DNA from: Plasmodiophora brassicae
Taxonomy: Eukaryota; Endomyxa: Phytomyxea; Phytomyxea; Plasmodiophorida
Assembly (NCBI GenBank): GCA_036867785.1
Contig: CP145423.1
Coordinates: 620,001 to 684,000, forward strand
Direction: 5' to 3'
Length of the DNA stretch: 64,000 nucleotides
Below the pieces are notes generated by a model, which saw only the letters and a list, made by a program, of their open reading frames with translations, ran no database searches and had not been told where the DNA came from. A program made the position numbers and the translations under genes. Each line of letters begins with the position of its first letter. The first letter of the stretch is position 1. This document shows, in pieces, positions 48,797 through 57,968 of the stretch.

Positions 48797-49514
48797 CGGA
48801 AAGAGCACTTGAAAGCTATCCGCCGCACGTCTTCGGTCATGCGGTTGACGCGTCAACGTTCACGCTTTGGCGCGACCTCGCATGTGCAATATTGAAACGA
48901 AGGGACGAAGGTCGACCGCTTCCGCCTCTCCATGACGTTGTTCCCCACGTTGTGTCGATGCGGAACCACTGCAAAGGCGGCCAGGATGTCGTTTCCCGTC
49001 AGCTCAAGAACGTGAAGGTGGACTTCCGGTCTCTGACGCCGAGAGGTTTCATATATGTCCGATTTATCATGTCAGCGCTGCTGAACGCGCACATGCTGCA
49101 TCGACTGCTGATGAATTCGGACACGATCTGCAGTTTCGGTAGCTATGGAAGACGTTCCTCAATCACCAGAAGTCATTCAGCGACTTTCTTTGTGACGTCA
49201 TCACACACTGGGTACCATCGCAGAGAATGGTGTCAGGGGAACTTGTCGTTGGGCAAGCCAGCATCGCCACGAGCGCTCTTGGTTCTCCTCGCGTACCGCG
49301 ATACAATAAGCTGGAGTACTTCAACCGGCCGGACATGGCAACGTATCGCCTGACCATCAGCAACGACATTACTCACTGGTCGGGGAGCGGTCGATCTCGT
49401 TCCTGCGTCGTCTGCAGTGGCCGGACGACAACCTATTGCCAGTCCTGTACGGTCAACTTGTGCGCGACTAAGCACAGTCGCCACCACAAGAGCTGGTACG
49501 AGCTGTTTCACTCC

Positions 49515-49590
49515 TCGAGGGTGTCAAGGACCATGTCGTACCACCGGCACACGGTGACGCCGTGTCAGTGCGCGACATGGTCCTTGACAC
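49515..49590. repeat. Hairpin-forming terminal repeat after the piggyBac-like gene
   Basis: GGTGTCAAGGACCATGTCG at about 49517-49535 is followed some 35 bp later by its inverse CGACATGGTCCTTGACAC, forming a stem-loop immediately after the Cys-rich end of the transposase. The position fits a 3' terminal inverted repeat. A related CACGCCCCCTC end occurs near 49590 and, inverted, near 53190 and 53430. Confidence 0.65.
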
Positions 49591-49693
49591 GCCCCCTCCA
49601 ACGGCACGCGGTTGCATGAGGAAGACGGTCGAACGGACGTGTCCCGGCTGGGCCTTTGACTCCGGATCATGAACAACACGGCCTTGCACGCGC

Positions 49694-50261
49694 GTTTATG
49701 CCTTTTCTCGTTGGCGCGGCACGAGACGGATCGTGGCGTAGCTAGAGGAGACGTGAACGGCGCGGTTTGCTGAGGCAGGGTCGACGATGACGACGCAGAG
49801 AGGAAGACCTGGCTCGGGACGACACCGACGCCGATGGCGCTGGAGGACGACGTTATTTCGAGAAGCGGTTGAGGCAAGCGATTGAGGCCCGTACGACCGG
49901 CGTACGCCTGGCGCTTACCACTGGAAAAATAGGAGTGCCAAATTGGTGCCCCTACCTTCCCCGAGTGCCGAGGAAAGTGCCGATTCCAGGAGCCAACAAT
50001 AGGGAAGTGCCGATGTGGTGCAGGTGCATATCCTGGAGTGCCGAAATAGTGCCAACAGGTCCAACGCGCCAAAAAAGATTGTGACGTCAGGCCGCCGGAA
50101 TGCCCCATTTTTTGCGCCAGTCGTTGACTTCCGATCGTCGTGTTCGATCTGTGGACGATCGTTGTACCTGTGTGTGAGACGCGACAACGGCACCAAAATC
50201 TAGCTCACCTCGCTTCGACGGCTTCGTCTGGATCTGGCTATCGTCCATCCGGTTGGATACC
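49694..50261. other. Subterminal non-coding part of the Tnp2-type element
   Basis: No supported ORF. The segment 49920-50050 repeats GTGCC(A/G)A-type words (AGTGCCAAATTGGTGCC, AGTGCCGAGGAAAGTGCC, AGTGCCGATGTGGTGC, GTGCCGAAATAGTGCC) about eight times. Short repeated words of this kind are typical transposase-binding sites in subterminal regions. Confidence 0.55.
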
Positions 50262-53003
50262 ATGGAGGATGCTAACCCCATCATTCGTGCATTTCCACGA
50301 GAAGGCTTTCTTGCCGCCGATGCAAGAAACGACCCTATTGTGAACCCGCGCCATGGTGTCGGCATCCCTGACGAAATGGATCGTCCGATCAGACAAACAA
50401 TGGCTGTATCCTGGCTTCATGATGGTCCGCCGTTAATCGATTTCGACTTCACGGCCGGCTTATCAGACGACGTTGCTGGGATGTCTGCCGACCACATCCG
50501 GTCGGCGGAATTCCTTCGGAAGTACCGGAATGAGGTCGTCCTATCCGAGTTCCTCAAAGTCGAGATTCCGAAGCGCCTGGTTTCGTTGCAGGTGGATCCG
50601 TCCTCCATACGTGCGCTGGAGTGCTTGGATGAGTTTGCCCGCGGGCAGCATACGCAGGCGTCCCTGTGTCGCTCATTAGAACGACTAAGCAAGGATGACG
50701 TAAGGCGCCAGGCCGAGTATACGAAATTCGTAAGCACCGTGTCTGACGAACGTTAGCTGTGTCTCTAATTCTGGTAGTTTAAGGAATACGCTGCCAGCAA
50801 GGGCTGTCCTGTGGACGACCTTGAAGAATGTTTAAACGCCGATCCTGTTCTTTCGCTGCAACGTTCTGGGGGCATCACCACTCTTGCCCAGCTACGCTCC
50901 TATCTGTCGGAGTCGGGCGTTTCGATACCGTCCCTCGAGTATCGCGTTTGCTGCAACGGTCACATGTGGCCAGCCTGCGACTCTCCACCGGACCAGGAGT
51001 GCTGCTCGAAGGCATCCGAACGTTTCTTCTACTTTTCCCGCATCCTATTTCTCCAATCGTTGTTTCGGTCGGCACACATGTCTGGCATCATTCGGTCGGA
51101 AATCGACCGACATCGAAATATTCTCTTGGGAGTTCGTTCTTCCGACACCATTCGCGACTGGACAGACGGCCAGTATTTCAAAGATACGTATGGTCCTTTC
51201 ATGCTGGAGGCGCTGCGCTTCAACGAATACCCTCTTGCGGTGACGTCTGGCATTGACGGCGCCGACGTCTTGAGATGGGGATCGGAATCGGTTACTCCGC
51301 TCATTCAGATACTCTTGAGTCTGCCTCCTGAGGTCCGGTGTAACCTCGGCCTTATCCATGCAGTCGGTTTAATACCGCACATCGCGCGAGGTCATCGTGC
51401 AGCGTTTCTTCGCCTCGACACGTTCGAATTAAACCTGATGTTCCAACTCGGGTTCCCTGTGTTCGATGCGACAACTGGGACGGCAACTGCAAGGGCAGTT
51501 CTATCGTGTGCTGTACGTACTCCCTTCTCCATCTGCTCGTGTCATTTCTGCTTACATATATCCAATTTGTGACAGACATTAGATTACAAAGAGTTCAGCC
51601 TCACAACTCGTTGCTCCCAAGGCGGAAAGCTGGACGCCTGCAACCGGTGTCACGTTCAAGGCTATCATTTCGCGGCGAGCCACGCTACTGTGTTTCCAGG
51701 TCTTTGGCGATGGTCTTCTGAAGACGTCCGAGAGGCTGTAAGCCGCTATAATATTCACGATTTGCACGGCCGTCTAAGACTTTGTACTCAGATGAGCAGA
51801 TCGTTTTTCACGTCGATGACCGAACTGGGAAGAAGTAAGTTCCCGGAAAGTCCAGACGACCGAGATCGCGATCGAACTAGACGGCAGGAATGCCAGTTTC
51901 TCAAGGATGCTCAACCGAAACTGGATTCCGAGATGCGTCTGCGAATGACATCTGGTGATACCGGTGGGCATCGAGTCCCTGGCCATGACATTTATTCAGT
52001 CGGATTATTGAGCGGGTTCGGCCATGCTTCGCAGTACGTGCATGATCCCATGCATGCATTCTGTATGCGTGTTATCCCGCGTCTGGTCAAGTGCTTCGAT
52101 TGGCATGGGAATGGCAAAGAATTGCTTTCTCCAGAGGTTTGATCGCAATTTGTTGTACTTCATCGTCAAACTCATTTGCGGATTAGATCGATCGTGCGTT
52201 TGGTCGCGTTGCTCCCGACGTTCCCGTGTTGACGATTCCCAACAATCGCCGTTTTCCAGCGACGACTTTGGCTTCGTCTGCTGCAAGGCAGATTGGTAGT
52301 GCGATAGAGTCGTTGGAGTGGCCCACCGGAAACTGTGACCGCCCGAAGAACCCGTACCAGTCTTCGATGAAATCTCACGATTGGCTGATTTGGGCAAGTG
52401 ATGTCGGAATCGCCATCTTTGCGGGTTTGATTGGCACGGCCCTGTTCAACAGTTCCGATTCTGCCCTATCCTGGGGAACTGTTTTCGCTTTCATGCACTC
52501 ATCGATGATGATTCTGTCGAAGTCCTTCGACCGGTCGTCGTTCGACACTGTGGCGCAAACGTTCCTCGATGCGTGTGCCCGGCTGGAAACTGTAATTCCT
52601 GGCAAGCTGTTGACGATATCGGTACGTGCCCCGATTATCAATGTCGTATCTGTACATTCATCGCCGCACTGTTGCCGTTCAGATGCATTCGATGATCCAC
52701 CTTCCGGAAGTCATTCGCCAATGGGGCCCTCTTTCTGGTTTCGTATGGACCTATCCAATGGAACGGTGGATCAAGAGGATGAAGTCGATCCTGACAGCCA
52801 CGCAAGGCTTCACAATGAACATCGCCGGCAACGTTCAGCTGATCTCCGCGGCAGCGTATACGTCCCGGTACTGGTTCTGGATTCCCGTAATGACGGCCTG
52901 CCTTGCTTGCGCGATCTGCCTCGGCTCACTGGCGCGTGACGCGACTGGAGTGGGCGTTCGTGGCGCGTTGTGCAGAAGCAGGGTCAGGGCAGAGACGCGG
53001 TGA
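50262..53003 (+). CDS. Tnp2-type (CACTA superfamily) transposase, multi-exon
   Basis: Exons can be followed from the ATG at 50262. A helical N-terminal part (50262-50756) precedes the block YRVCCNGHMWPACDSPP with paired cysteines. Next are the RNase-H-like segments RDWTDGQYFKDTYGPF and LAVTSGIDGADVLRW (D1 region), TPLIQILLSLPPEVR and GLIPHIARGH. After an intron of about 65 bp (donor near 51514, acceptor near 51576) comes DACNRCHVQGYHF, then YVHDPMHAFCMRVIPRL (D2, DxMH-type). Another intron, 52622-52682, leads to MIHLPEVIRQWGPLSGFVW and the ER motif (MERWIKRMK). These are the Transposase_21/DUF4218 landmarks. Some frame junctions (50756-50811, 51740-51790, 52140-52230) were not resolved. Confidence 0.75.
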
Positions 53004-53231
53004 CGCGGGACAGGCTCTGGATGGCACCGGCGCGCAGGGCGCCGGCGGGCTCGCCGCCTCGAAGCGCGTGCAAGGCCGTGTTGTTCATGATCCGGAGTCA
53101 AAGGCCCAGCCGGGACATGGCGCCAATGGGCCCTCTTCCGTAGTGAATCCCAGGACAGACACCATCGTCGCACCTGGGTGCGGATTGAGGGGGCGTGCCA
53201 GGAATCCAATCCTCACGCCAGTCGGACTTTA

Positions 53232-53302
53232 GGCGCCGTAGCTGAGTGGTACAGCAGCGGTACGTTCCACCGTTGGCCCTGGGTTCGATTCCCAGCGGCG
53301 CC
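53232..53302 (+). tRNA. tRNA gene copy 1, anticodon GTT by position (Asn), unusual loop
   Basis: Full cloverleaf: acceptor GGCGCCG/CGGCGCC (7 bp), D-arm GCTG/CAGC with loop AGTGGTA, anticodon stem GCGGT/ACCGT, T-arm CTGGG/CCCAG with loop TTCGATT. A box TAGCTGAGTGG and B box GGTTCGATTCC are intact, and a T5 Pol III terminator follows at 53307-53311. The anticodon loop is ACGTTCC, so position 33 is C, not the near-universal U, and position 37 is a pyrimidine. Asn by strict counting, but identity is doubtful. Confidence 0.7.
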
Positions 53303-53472
53303 CGCGTTTTTCAGATTAACAGTCGTATGCGCTATACATAGCCATACAGAAATGCGTGGCGCCAATGGGCCCTCTTCCGTAGTGAATCCCAGGACAGACA
53401 CCATCGTCACACCTCTGGCTGCGGATTGAGGAGGCGTGTCAGGAATCCAATCCTCACGCCAGTCGGACTTTA

Positions 53473-53543
53473 GGCGCCGTAGCTGAGTGGTACAGCAGCG
53501 GTACGTTCAACCGTAGGCCCTGGGTTCGATTCCCAGCGGCGCC
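53473..53543 (+). tRNA. tRNA gene copy 2, same sequence family
   Basis: Same fold as copy 1 with two changes: anticodon loop ACGTTCA (position 38) and first variable-loop base A instead of T. All stems pair. A T5 terminator follows at 53548-53552. Position 33 is again C. Both copies keep perfect stems and promoter boxes, which argues against simple decay. Confidence 0.7.
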
Positions 53544-53547
53544 CGCA

Positions 53548-54132
53548 TTTTTCAGAGGGCGATCCGCAGGCGTGAAGAGCCGCCACAGCCAAGTCGCCGG
53601 GGTCGTAAGCGATCAATTGGATCTATTAATGTTCAATGAACTCTTTCCAATCCACTCATTTGTCAGCGCATTCCCAACGTACAATAATTGTACGTTCCCC
53701 GTTTGACCGTACAATAGTTGTACTTCGGCTATAAAAAGCTGCCCCGGGGGTGACCTGATTTGGCCAATTTTCGAAGTCAAGTTCCTTCACTACCGGTGAC
53801 GTTATTTCTTCGTTCTTTCAAATGGACACCCTCTGGGCTATTATCTATCTCGACGAGAAACAACGGCGCTTTTCGTCAGGAAACAAAAAATATTCGACGG
53901 GTCAAAGTTGAAAGTACAATAATTGTACGTTCGCGGGGTCCGATCAGGGGTTAGGGCCCGCGCTGGTCCTGGGTATACCGGGGTCAGCCGAAAATAATCA
54001 AACGACGTGAAGAAATCAAACGCCGAGCGAAGCGAGGCGTCCCCCACCGCAGCAACAAAGGCAATGCATGCTCGATCGAGGTACGGAGCACAACTATCCA
54101 TCCCGGATTAACGAATCAAAACACGATGCACG
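53548..54132. promoter_or_regulatory. Palindrome cluster with TATA box
   Basis: AACGTACAATAATTGTACG begins a 21-bp palindrome at 53676-53696; GTACAATAGTTGTAC lies at 53709-53723 and GTACAATAATTGTAC at 53914-53928. A strong TATA box (CTATAAAAAG) follows the second palindrome at about 53729-53738. No convincing ORF starts downstream, so the transcript, if any, may be non-coding. Confidence 0.6.
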
Positions 54133-54652
54133 CTAGCGCTCATTGTTGTGCCTGCGCTTCCGGACGCTGGATCGAGTCACGAACGACGATGGAGAAGTCG
54201 GACATTTGGTCTTGTCCTTAATGCCGGGACACTTTTCTTTGCCGCACAGGAAATATATGCCGTCGATCGAATGGCCGTTTCTGCACGTTGGCGATTCTCG
54301 CCTGCGCTTGCTGCTTTCTACTGACAAAAATTGGTCATGGCCCGGCTTCAACTTCAGCCAAGTCGGCTGCGTACCAATACGAGGTTGAGAGGATGATGTT
54401 GAGAAGGACAATATTGCGATTGCCGTCCGAAATGCAATCGCCCCAACTATCAACCGTCGCCACGAATTTTTTCGCGATTGTTGGTGCCCAACTATCGCGA
54501 GCACGCTTGCTCGGCTGGTTTGACTTGAAACCTGTAGCTTCCAGAAGATATAGGGACGGGATGTGGCAATCTTTCAGCCAAGCAGGTAGAGGAGATACGT
54601 AGTGGCGATGCTGATCAATAAAACGGAGCTCGAGATACAACCGTCTTCGCAA
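54133..54652 (-). CDS. Unrecognised two-part ORF with Cys/His-rich end
   Basis: Minus-strand frames 54652-54335 (WLKDCHIPSLYLLEATGFKS, DSWGDCISDGNRNIVLLNII) and 54504-54133 (ESPTCRNGHSIDGIYFLCGK, EKCPGIKDKTKCP, then a basic end). Their order and composition suggest one spliced or frameshifted gene with a small zinc-binding-like C-terminal module. It lies head to head with the mariner-like transposase. No family recognised. Confidence 0.35.
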
Positions 54653-54826
54653 TCGTGTCCTGTTCGGTAGTGGTTGACCTGAGACTAGTTGTTATCCTGA
54701 TTTGGATTGCACAAGTGCGAGCAGACCGATGTAACGCCCGTTCAGGGTTGTAGATGTGATCTGTGGCGTCGTGCTCCCTCTTTTTCAGCTTCAAAATTGC
54801 AAAGCGCGTAGGTGCCCGCGTTGGAG

Positions 54827-56010
54827 ATGGCGGTCGCTCATGGTGTACACGTGTCCGAAGCAATTGAAAGCCAACATGCTGCAAAAAACACCAAACTGCA
54901 TGCGCTGTACGCCTACTATTTCATCGGCCTCAAGCAGAATCAGATAGCCCTTTTGTATCGCAAGGCGCCATCGACGATCGGCAGATGGATCGACCGGTAC
55001 GAGCGCACCGGTGCCGTATCCAGCAAGGCAGCAGAGTCGCAGCGGAAGTACACGCCTGAACACCGCGAATGGATAAGGGACTACTTCCTCGCCAACCCTT
55101 TGTCTTTTCTTGACGAAGCCAAGCTGGCATTCGAAATCAACTGGAAGAACGACATCAGTTTGAGCACGATCTGGCGCATACTTCGCGAATACGACTTTAC
55201 TCGAAAGGCACGACTCGAACAGCAATGGGTTATCAGTTTCGCTCTTACTGTTGAATAGCTCATTGTCCGTCGAGCCATCCAGATCAAGGAAGCAGACATC
55301 GTCCGATTCTTCGAGGAACTCAACGCTATCGACTGGACCCACTCCAGCCTGTGCTTTCTTGACGAGTTCGGCCTCGACAACCGGGACATGCTACGTCGCA
55401 AGGGTTATGCGCTTAAGGTCCGTCGACGAGTTTCCCAACGTTATCTGTATACAGGACCCCAACATGCGTTATGCAGGGCCAGGAACTGCTCTTCAGAGGC
55501 GAATTCGTCAGAAGGCCGCGTAGCTCGTTGTTGTGCTTCATCGGATGTGATGGGTTGGAAGGCACATTTCTCACAGAGGGCACGTTCGATCGGCAGAAAT
55601 TTGTCGAATGCGTCCGTGAGCATGCTCTGTCCGGCCGAGTTCAGAAGCATCCTGGGCGGCAATCGGTTTGGATCATGGATGGAGCCAGGATACATTGCCA
55701 TCATACGATAGACGAGTACCTACGGGATTTCGGCATCATTCCCATCTTCCTGCCAGCCTACTGTCCGATGTTCAACCCGATTGAGATTGTGTTCGGTCTT
55801 GTCAAGAAAAGCCTTAGGCGTTGGTATGCTGAAGGCAATATCAAACCGAAGGACCTCCCTGTTGTCATCTTATCGGAACTCAAGAAGTTTCGGAGATATG
55901 ACATGAGACGTCTGTTCAAGAAATGTGGGTTTGGCGCAAACGGAAAGTTCAATCCAGGCGTCGCCTACAAGGACATCACGAATCGCATGACGGAGGTCGG
56001 ATTCGAATAA
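54827..56010 (+). CDS. Tc1/mariner-superfamily DD34E transposase
   Basis: From the ATG at 54827: an N-terminal helix-turn-helix (LKQNQIALLYRKAPSTIGRW), a second DNA-binding part (RKYTPEHREWIRDYFLANPL), then the DDE_3 core with D1 in LCFLDEFGLDNRDM, D2 in SVWIMDGARIH and E in CPMFNPIEIVFG. D2 and E are separated by 34 residues. A 47-bp intron (55430-55476, phase 0) joins the D1 and D2 parts. A TAG at 55256-55258 lies in frame; it is the last codon of an exactly 30-bp GT...AG segment starting at 55229, so it is either a single stop mutation or a minimal intron. The C-terminal end (KFNPGVAYKDITNRMTEVGF) is intact. Confidence 0.8.
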
Positions 56011-56012
56011 AT

Positions 56013-56894
56013 TTATTGATCCTCATGATCTATATCACTCTGATTGGGCGCCCTCTGCAGCCTGTTCAGATTATCAGGAAGTTCCTCGGGATGAAGACTA
56101 GCCCTAAGCGCCTCAGCAACTCGTCGATGTCGGCGCACTGTGTCGCGCATCTGCCGCATCTGGCACCCAACGCTGTCGCGAAACGCCTCGATCTGGCGAT
56201 GGATAAAGTCCTGAAACTCTTGCAAGTGATCGTCCATCGTGTCCAGAATCGCTAGCGTTGTGGAATTGTCTTCCCGGAGGGTCGTGAGCAACGGTCCATT
56301 TTGTAGTGGCGAGTGCTCGAAGAGGTGGACGATTTCGTAAGGAGGCGGGTCCTCGATCAAAGCAGCTCGACGTGTGACCGGCTCGCGCGCGATGTGACTG
56401 GCCCAAATCCGCCAGTTGGCTGACTGGGATTGATATACCGTTCCCCAGTGATCCTTCAGTTGGCGTTCGATCGCTCTCACTTGTTCATCGGCAGCGGCGC
56501 GAGCACGGTCCAACTGCGCAGCCGAGAACACAGACGCTTGAAACTTCTTGAAGTCCGATGCGTTTCGCAGCTCTTTCCCGTACTGATAAATGAATAGACT
56601 CGGGACGTCCTTACTCCAGCGGATAAGCGTGTCCTTGGTTATGCCTGTATGCAAAGAACAACATTCAGTGACTAACTTCAATTTGAACGTTAGCACTACA
56701 GTTGGGGTACGCATTGGATCTCGGTGATCATCGCCATGTGGACGGTGGAAGGCGTAGAAGTGATTGTTGTGTTTGATGGCAACAAACTGATCCAGTGACG
56801 TTAACGTTACGGTCTCCTTAGCAAGTATATACGTCGAGTCGTTGTCAGATGACTTGCGAGCCAGGCCGTCTACGTTTTTCTTGAACGAGACCAT
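56013..56894 (-). CDS. Unrecognised coiled-coil protein beside the mariner-like gene
   Basis: 293 residues from the ATG at 56894. The N-terminal half is globular-looking (VTLTSLDQFVAIKHNNHFYA, VVLTFKLKLVTECCSLHTGI, DTLIRWSKDVPSLFIYQYGK). A long helical half follows (QLDRARAAADEQVRAIERQL, QEFQDFIHRQIEAFRDSVG). It ends 2 bp from the end of the convergent mariner-like gene. The satellite at 56945-57290 lies just upstream of its start. No domain recognised; a transposon-associated gene is likely. Confidence 0.5.
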   Translation of the reverse strand: MVSFKKNVDGLARKSSDNDSTYILAKETVTLTSLDQFVAIKHNNHFYAFHRPHGDDHRDPMRTPTVVLTFKLKLVTECCSLHTGITKDTLIRWSKDVPSLFIYQYGKELRNASDFKKFQASVFSAAQLDRARAAADEQVRAIERQLKDHWGTVYQSQSANWRIWASHIAREPVTRRAALIEDPPPYEIVHLFEHSPLQNGPLLTTLREDNSTTLAILDTMDDHLQEFQDFIHRQIEAFRDSVGCQMRQMRDTVRRHRRVAEALRASLHPEELPDNLNRLQRAPNQSDIDHEDQ

Positions 56895-56944
56895 GTACGG
56901 CGTCTGTAAAGTCGCCAACGGTGACCACTTCACTGGCGTCACAT

Positions 56945-57290
56945 CGGATGCGAAATGACTGCAGACCGGCTGCAGGTAGGATGCAGGTGGACGTTTCTGC
57001 AGCCAGTCTGCATCCCCTTCAGGATGCAGATAGGCTGCAGAAACGCCATCCGCATCCAGTCTGCATCACCCTGAAGATGCAAAATGACTGCAGACGACGT
57101 TTCTGCAGCCGCTCTGCATCTACAAGGAGATGCAAAATGACTGCAGACGACGTTTCTGCAGCCACTCTGCATCAACAAGGAGATGCAGAGCGAATGCGAA
57201 CGACGATCTGCAGCCAGTCTGCAACCACAAGGCGATGCAATATGACTGCAGACGACGTTTCTGCAGCCACTGTGCATATCACATTCTGGT
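56945..57290. repeat. CTGCAG-rich tandem repeat 1, about 54-bp unit
   Basis: Tandem units built on ATGCAAAATGACTGCAGACG followed by ACGTTTCTGCAGCC and TCTGCATC. At least four units are present, with period about 54 bp in the clearest part (57070-57260). PstI-type CTGCAG sites and TGCATC words recur in both orientations, giving many short palindromes. Related wording occurs in the satellite at 63.3-63.8 kb. Confidence 0.8.
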
Positions 57291-57389
57291 AATCACGAAC
57301 TAACGCCGAGTGATGAGAGAGTCGCTGGTAGATGGTGACAGTGGGACATCCACGGTTCCGATGCCTTGCTCTCGAAACATAATTGTGCT

Positions 57390-57950
57390 TTAATCGAATA
57401 AACTTGTCGAAATTAATGAGCCGGGAACCATGTTGGACCGGCCAAGCACACAGACGAACTGGACGTCAACGTCGCTTACACGTCGACGTTTGCGACTGGC
57501 TGTATCGTGAGGCATCAGATTCAGGACGCTGGGAACCAGGATGACGTTGTTCGGTACGGCTTGTTCAACGGGGAACCAAGGGCTGAACAAGGAGGTCGAC
57601 TGAAGAATAACGTATCCTGGAAGCGTCCGGCCACAGGGTCCCCCGGCTTCCGTGTCAGGGTCAGCGTTGCAAATCTCCCACCATCTTCAAGCTCAAATAA
57701 GACTTCCGAGTCGAATGTATGCACACAAGTGCCTTACTTGTAGCAATAAAAACATTCCAGTTCGAACGTTGAGCCGTTCACAACCGGTTCTGGGCAACGA
57801 AGGGAAACGCGCGCCAGCCGGCGAATGGCACCCAAATATCGCCAGCCTTCACCGACCGTCATGACCAAGTGGTTATTTGTCTTTGGCTCGTCGCCATTCT
57901 CCGCCAGGTTTGCCTTCCAAAGGCAGTTCCCTGTAACACGTTGGTTAGTA
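57390..57950 (-). pseudogene. Degenerate coding remnant, unrecognised
   Basis: Minus-strand pieces in successive frames: GNCLWKANLAENGDEPKTNN, LRCPEPVVNGSTFELECF, HTFDSEVLFELEDGGRFATL, TRKPGDPVAGRFQ, FPVEQAVPNNVILVPSVL and SDVDVQFVCVLGRSNMVPGS. The compositions look protein-like, but frames change between pieces without good splice sites throughout. It lies directly downstream of Tnp2-type element 2. Confidence 0.35.
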
Positions 57951-57968
57951 ATTCAATAAATGATTACA

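Larger units (their letters stand above)
46372..49512 (+). pseudogene. piggyBac-like transposase with embedded YqaJ-like nuclease domain (broken)
   Basis: Segments in order: an N-terminal transposase part from the ATG at 46372 (DCVNYFLNGIINELFDA, then catalytic D1 in ILSVDDDQYRL); the D2 segment (LDICLDRGYLQPNLIKYLMS) at 47432-47590; a nuclease block 47645-48796; the D3 segment (MRNHCKGGQDVVSRQLKNVK) at about 48960-49020; and a C-terminal Cys-rich finger (CVVCSGRTTTYCQSC, LCATKHSRHH, WYELFH) ending at about 49512. D1, D2, GGxD and the Cys-rich end are the piggyBac plan. Stops at 47247 and 47590 and frame changes near 47600 and 48785 make this copy inactive unless unusual splicing occurs. Confidence 0.75.
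49640..53117. mobile_element. Tnp2/CACTA-type DNA transposon 1, bounded by perfect 54-bp inverted repeat
   Basis: The 54 bp at 49640-49693 (TGTCCCGGCTGGGCC ... CTTGCACGCGC) occur as an exact reverse complement at 53064-53117. Between them lies one multi-exon Tnp2-like transposase gene on the plus strand. Perfect identity of the arms suggests recent activity. The outer ends may extend a little further, since CACGCCCCCTC-type sequence occurs outside both arms (about 49590 and 53190). Confidence 0.8.
53119..53547. repeat. Tandem duplication of about 190 bp carrying the tRNA gene
   Basis: Units 53119-53306 and 53359-53547 (period 240-241 bp) are nearly identical, from GGCGCCAATGGGCCCTCTTC through GAGG(G/A)GGCGTG(C/T)CAGGAATCC to the end of the tRNA-like sequence. 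The left unit abuts the right arm of the Tnp2 element. A duplicated transposon end plus tRNA could have arisen by local transposition. Confidence 0.85.

Noticed and set aside
53936-53970. TTAGGG near 53955 as a telomere or interstitial telomere repeat
   Set aside because: A single hexamer only; no array.
56921-57292. 123-codon plus-strand ORF
   Set aside because: It lies entirely in the 54-bp CTGCAG-rich tandem repeat; no protein-like conservation.
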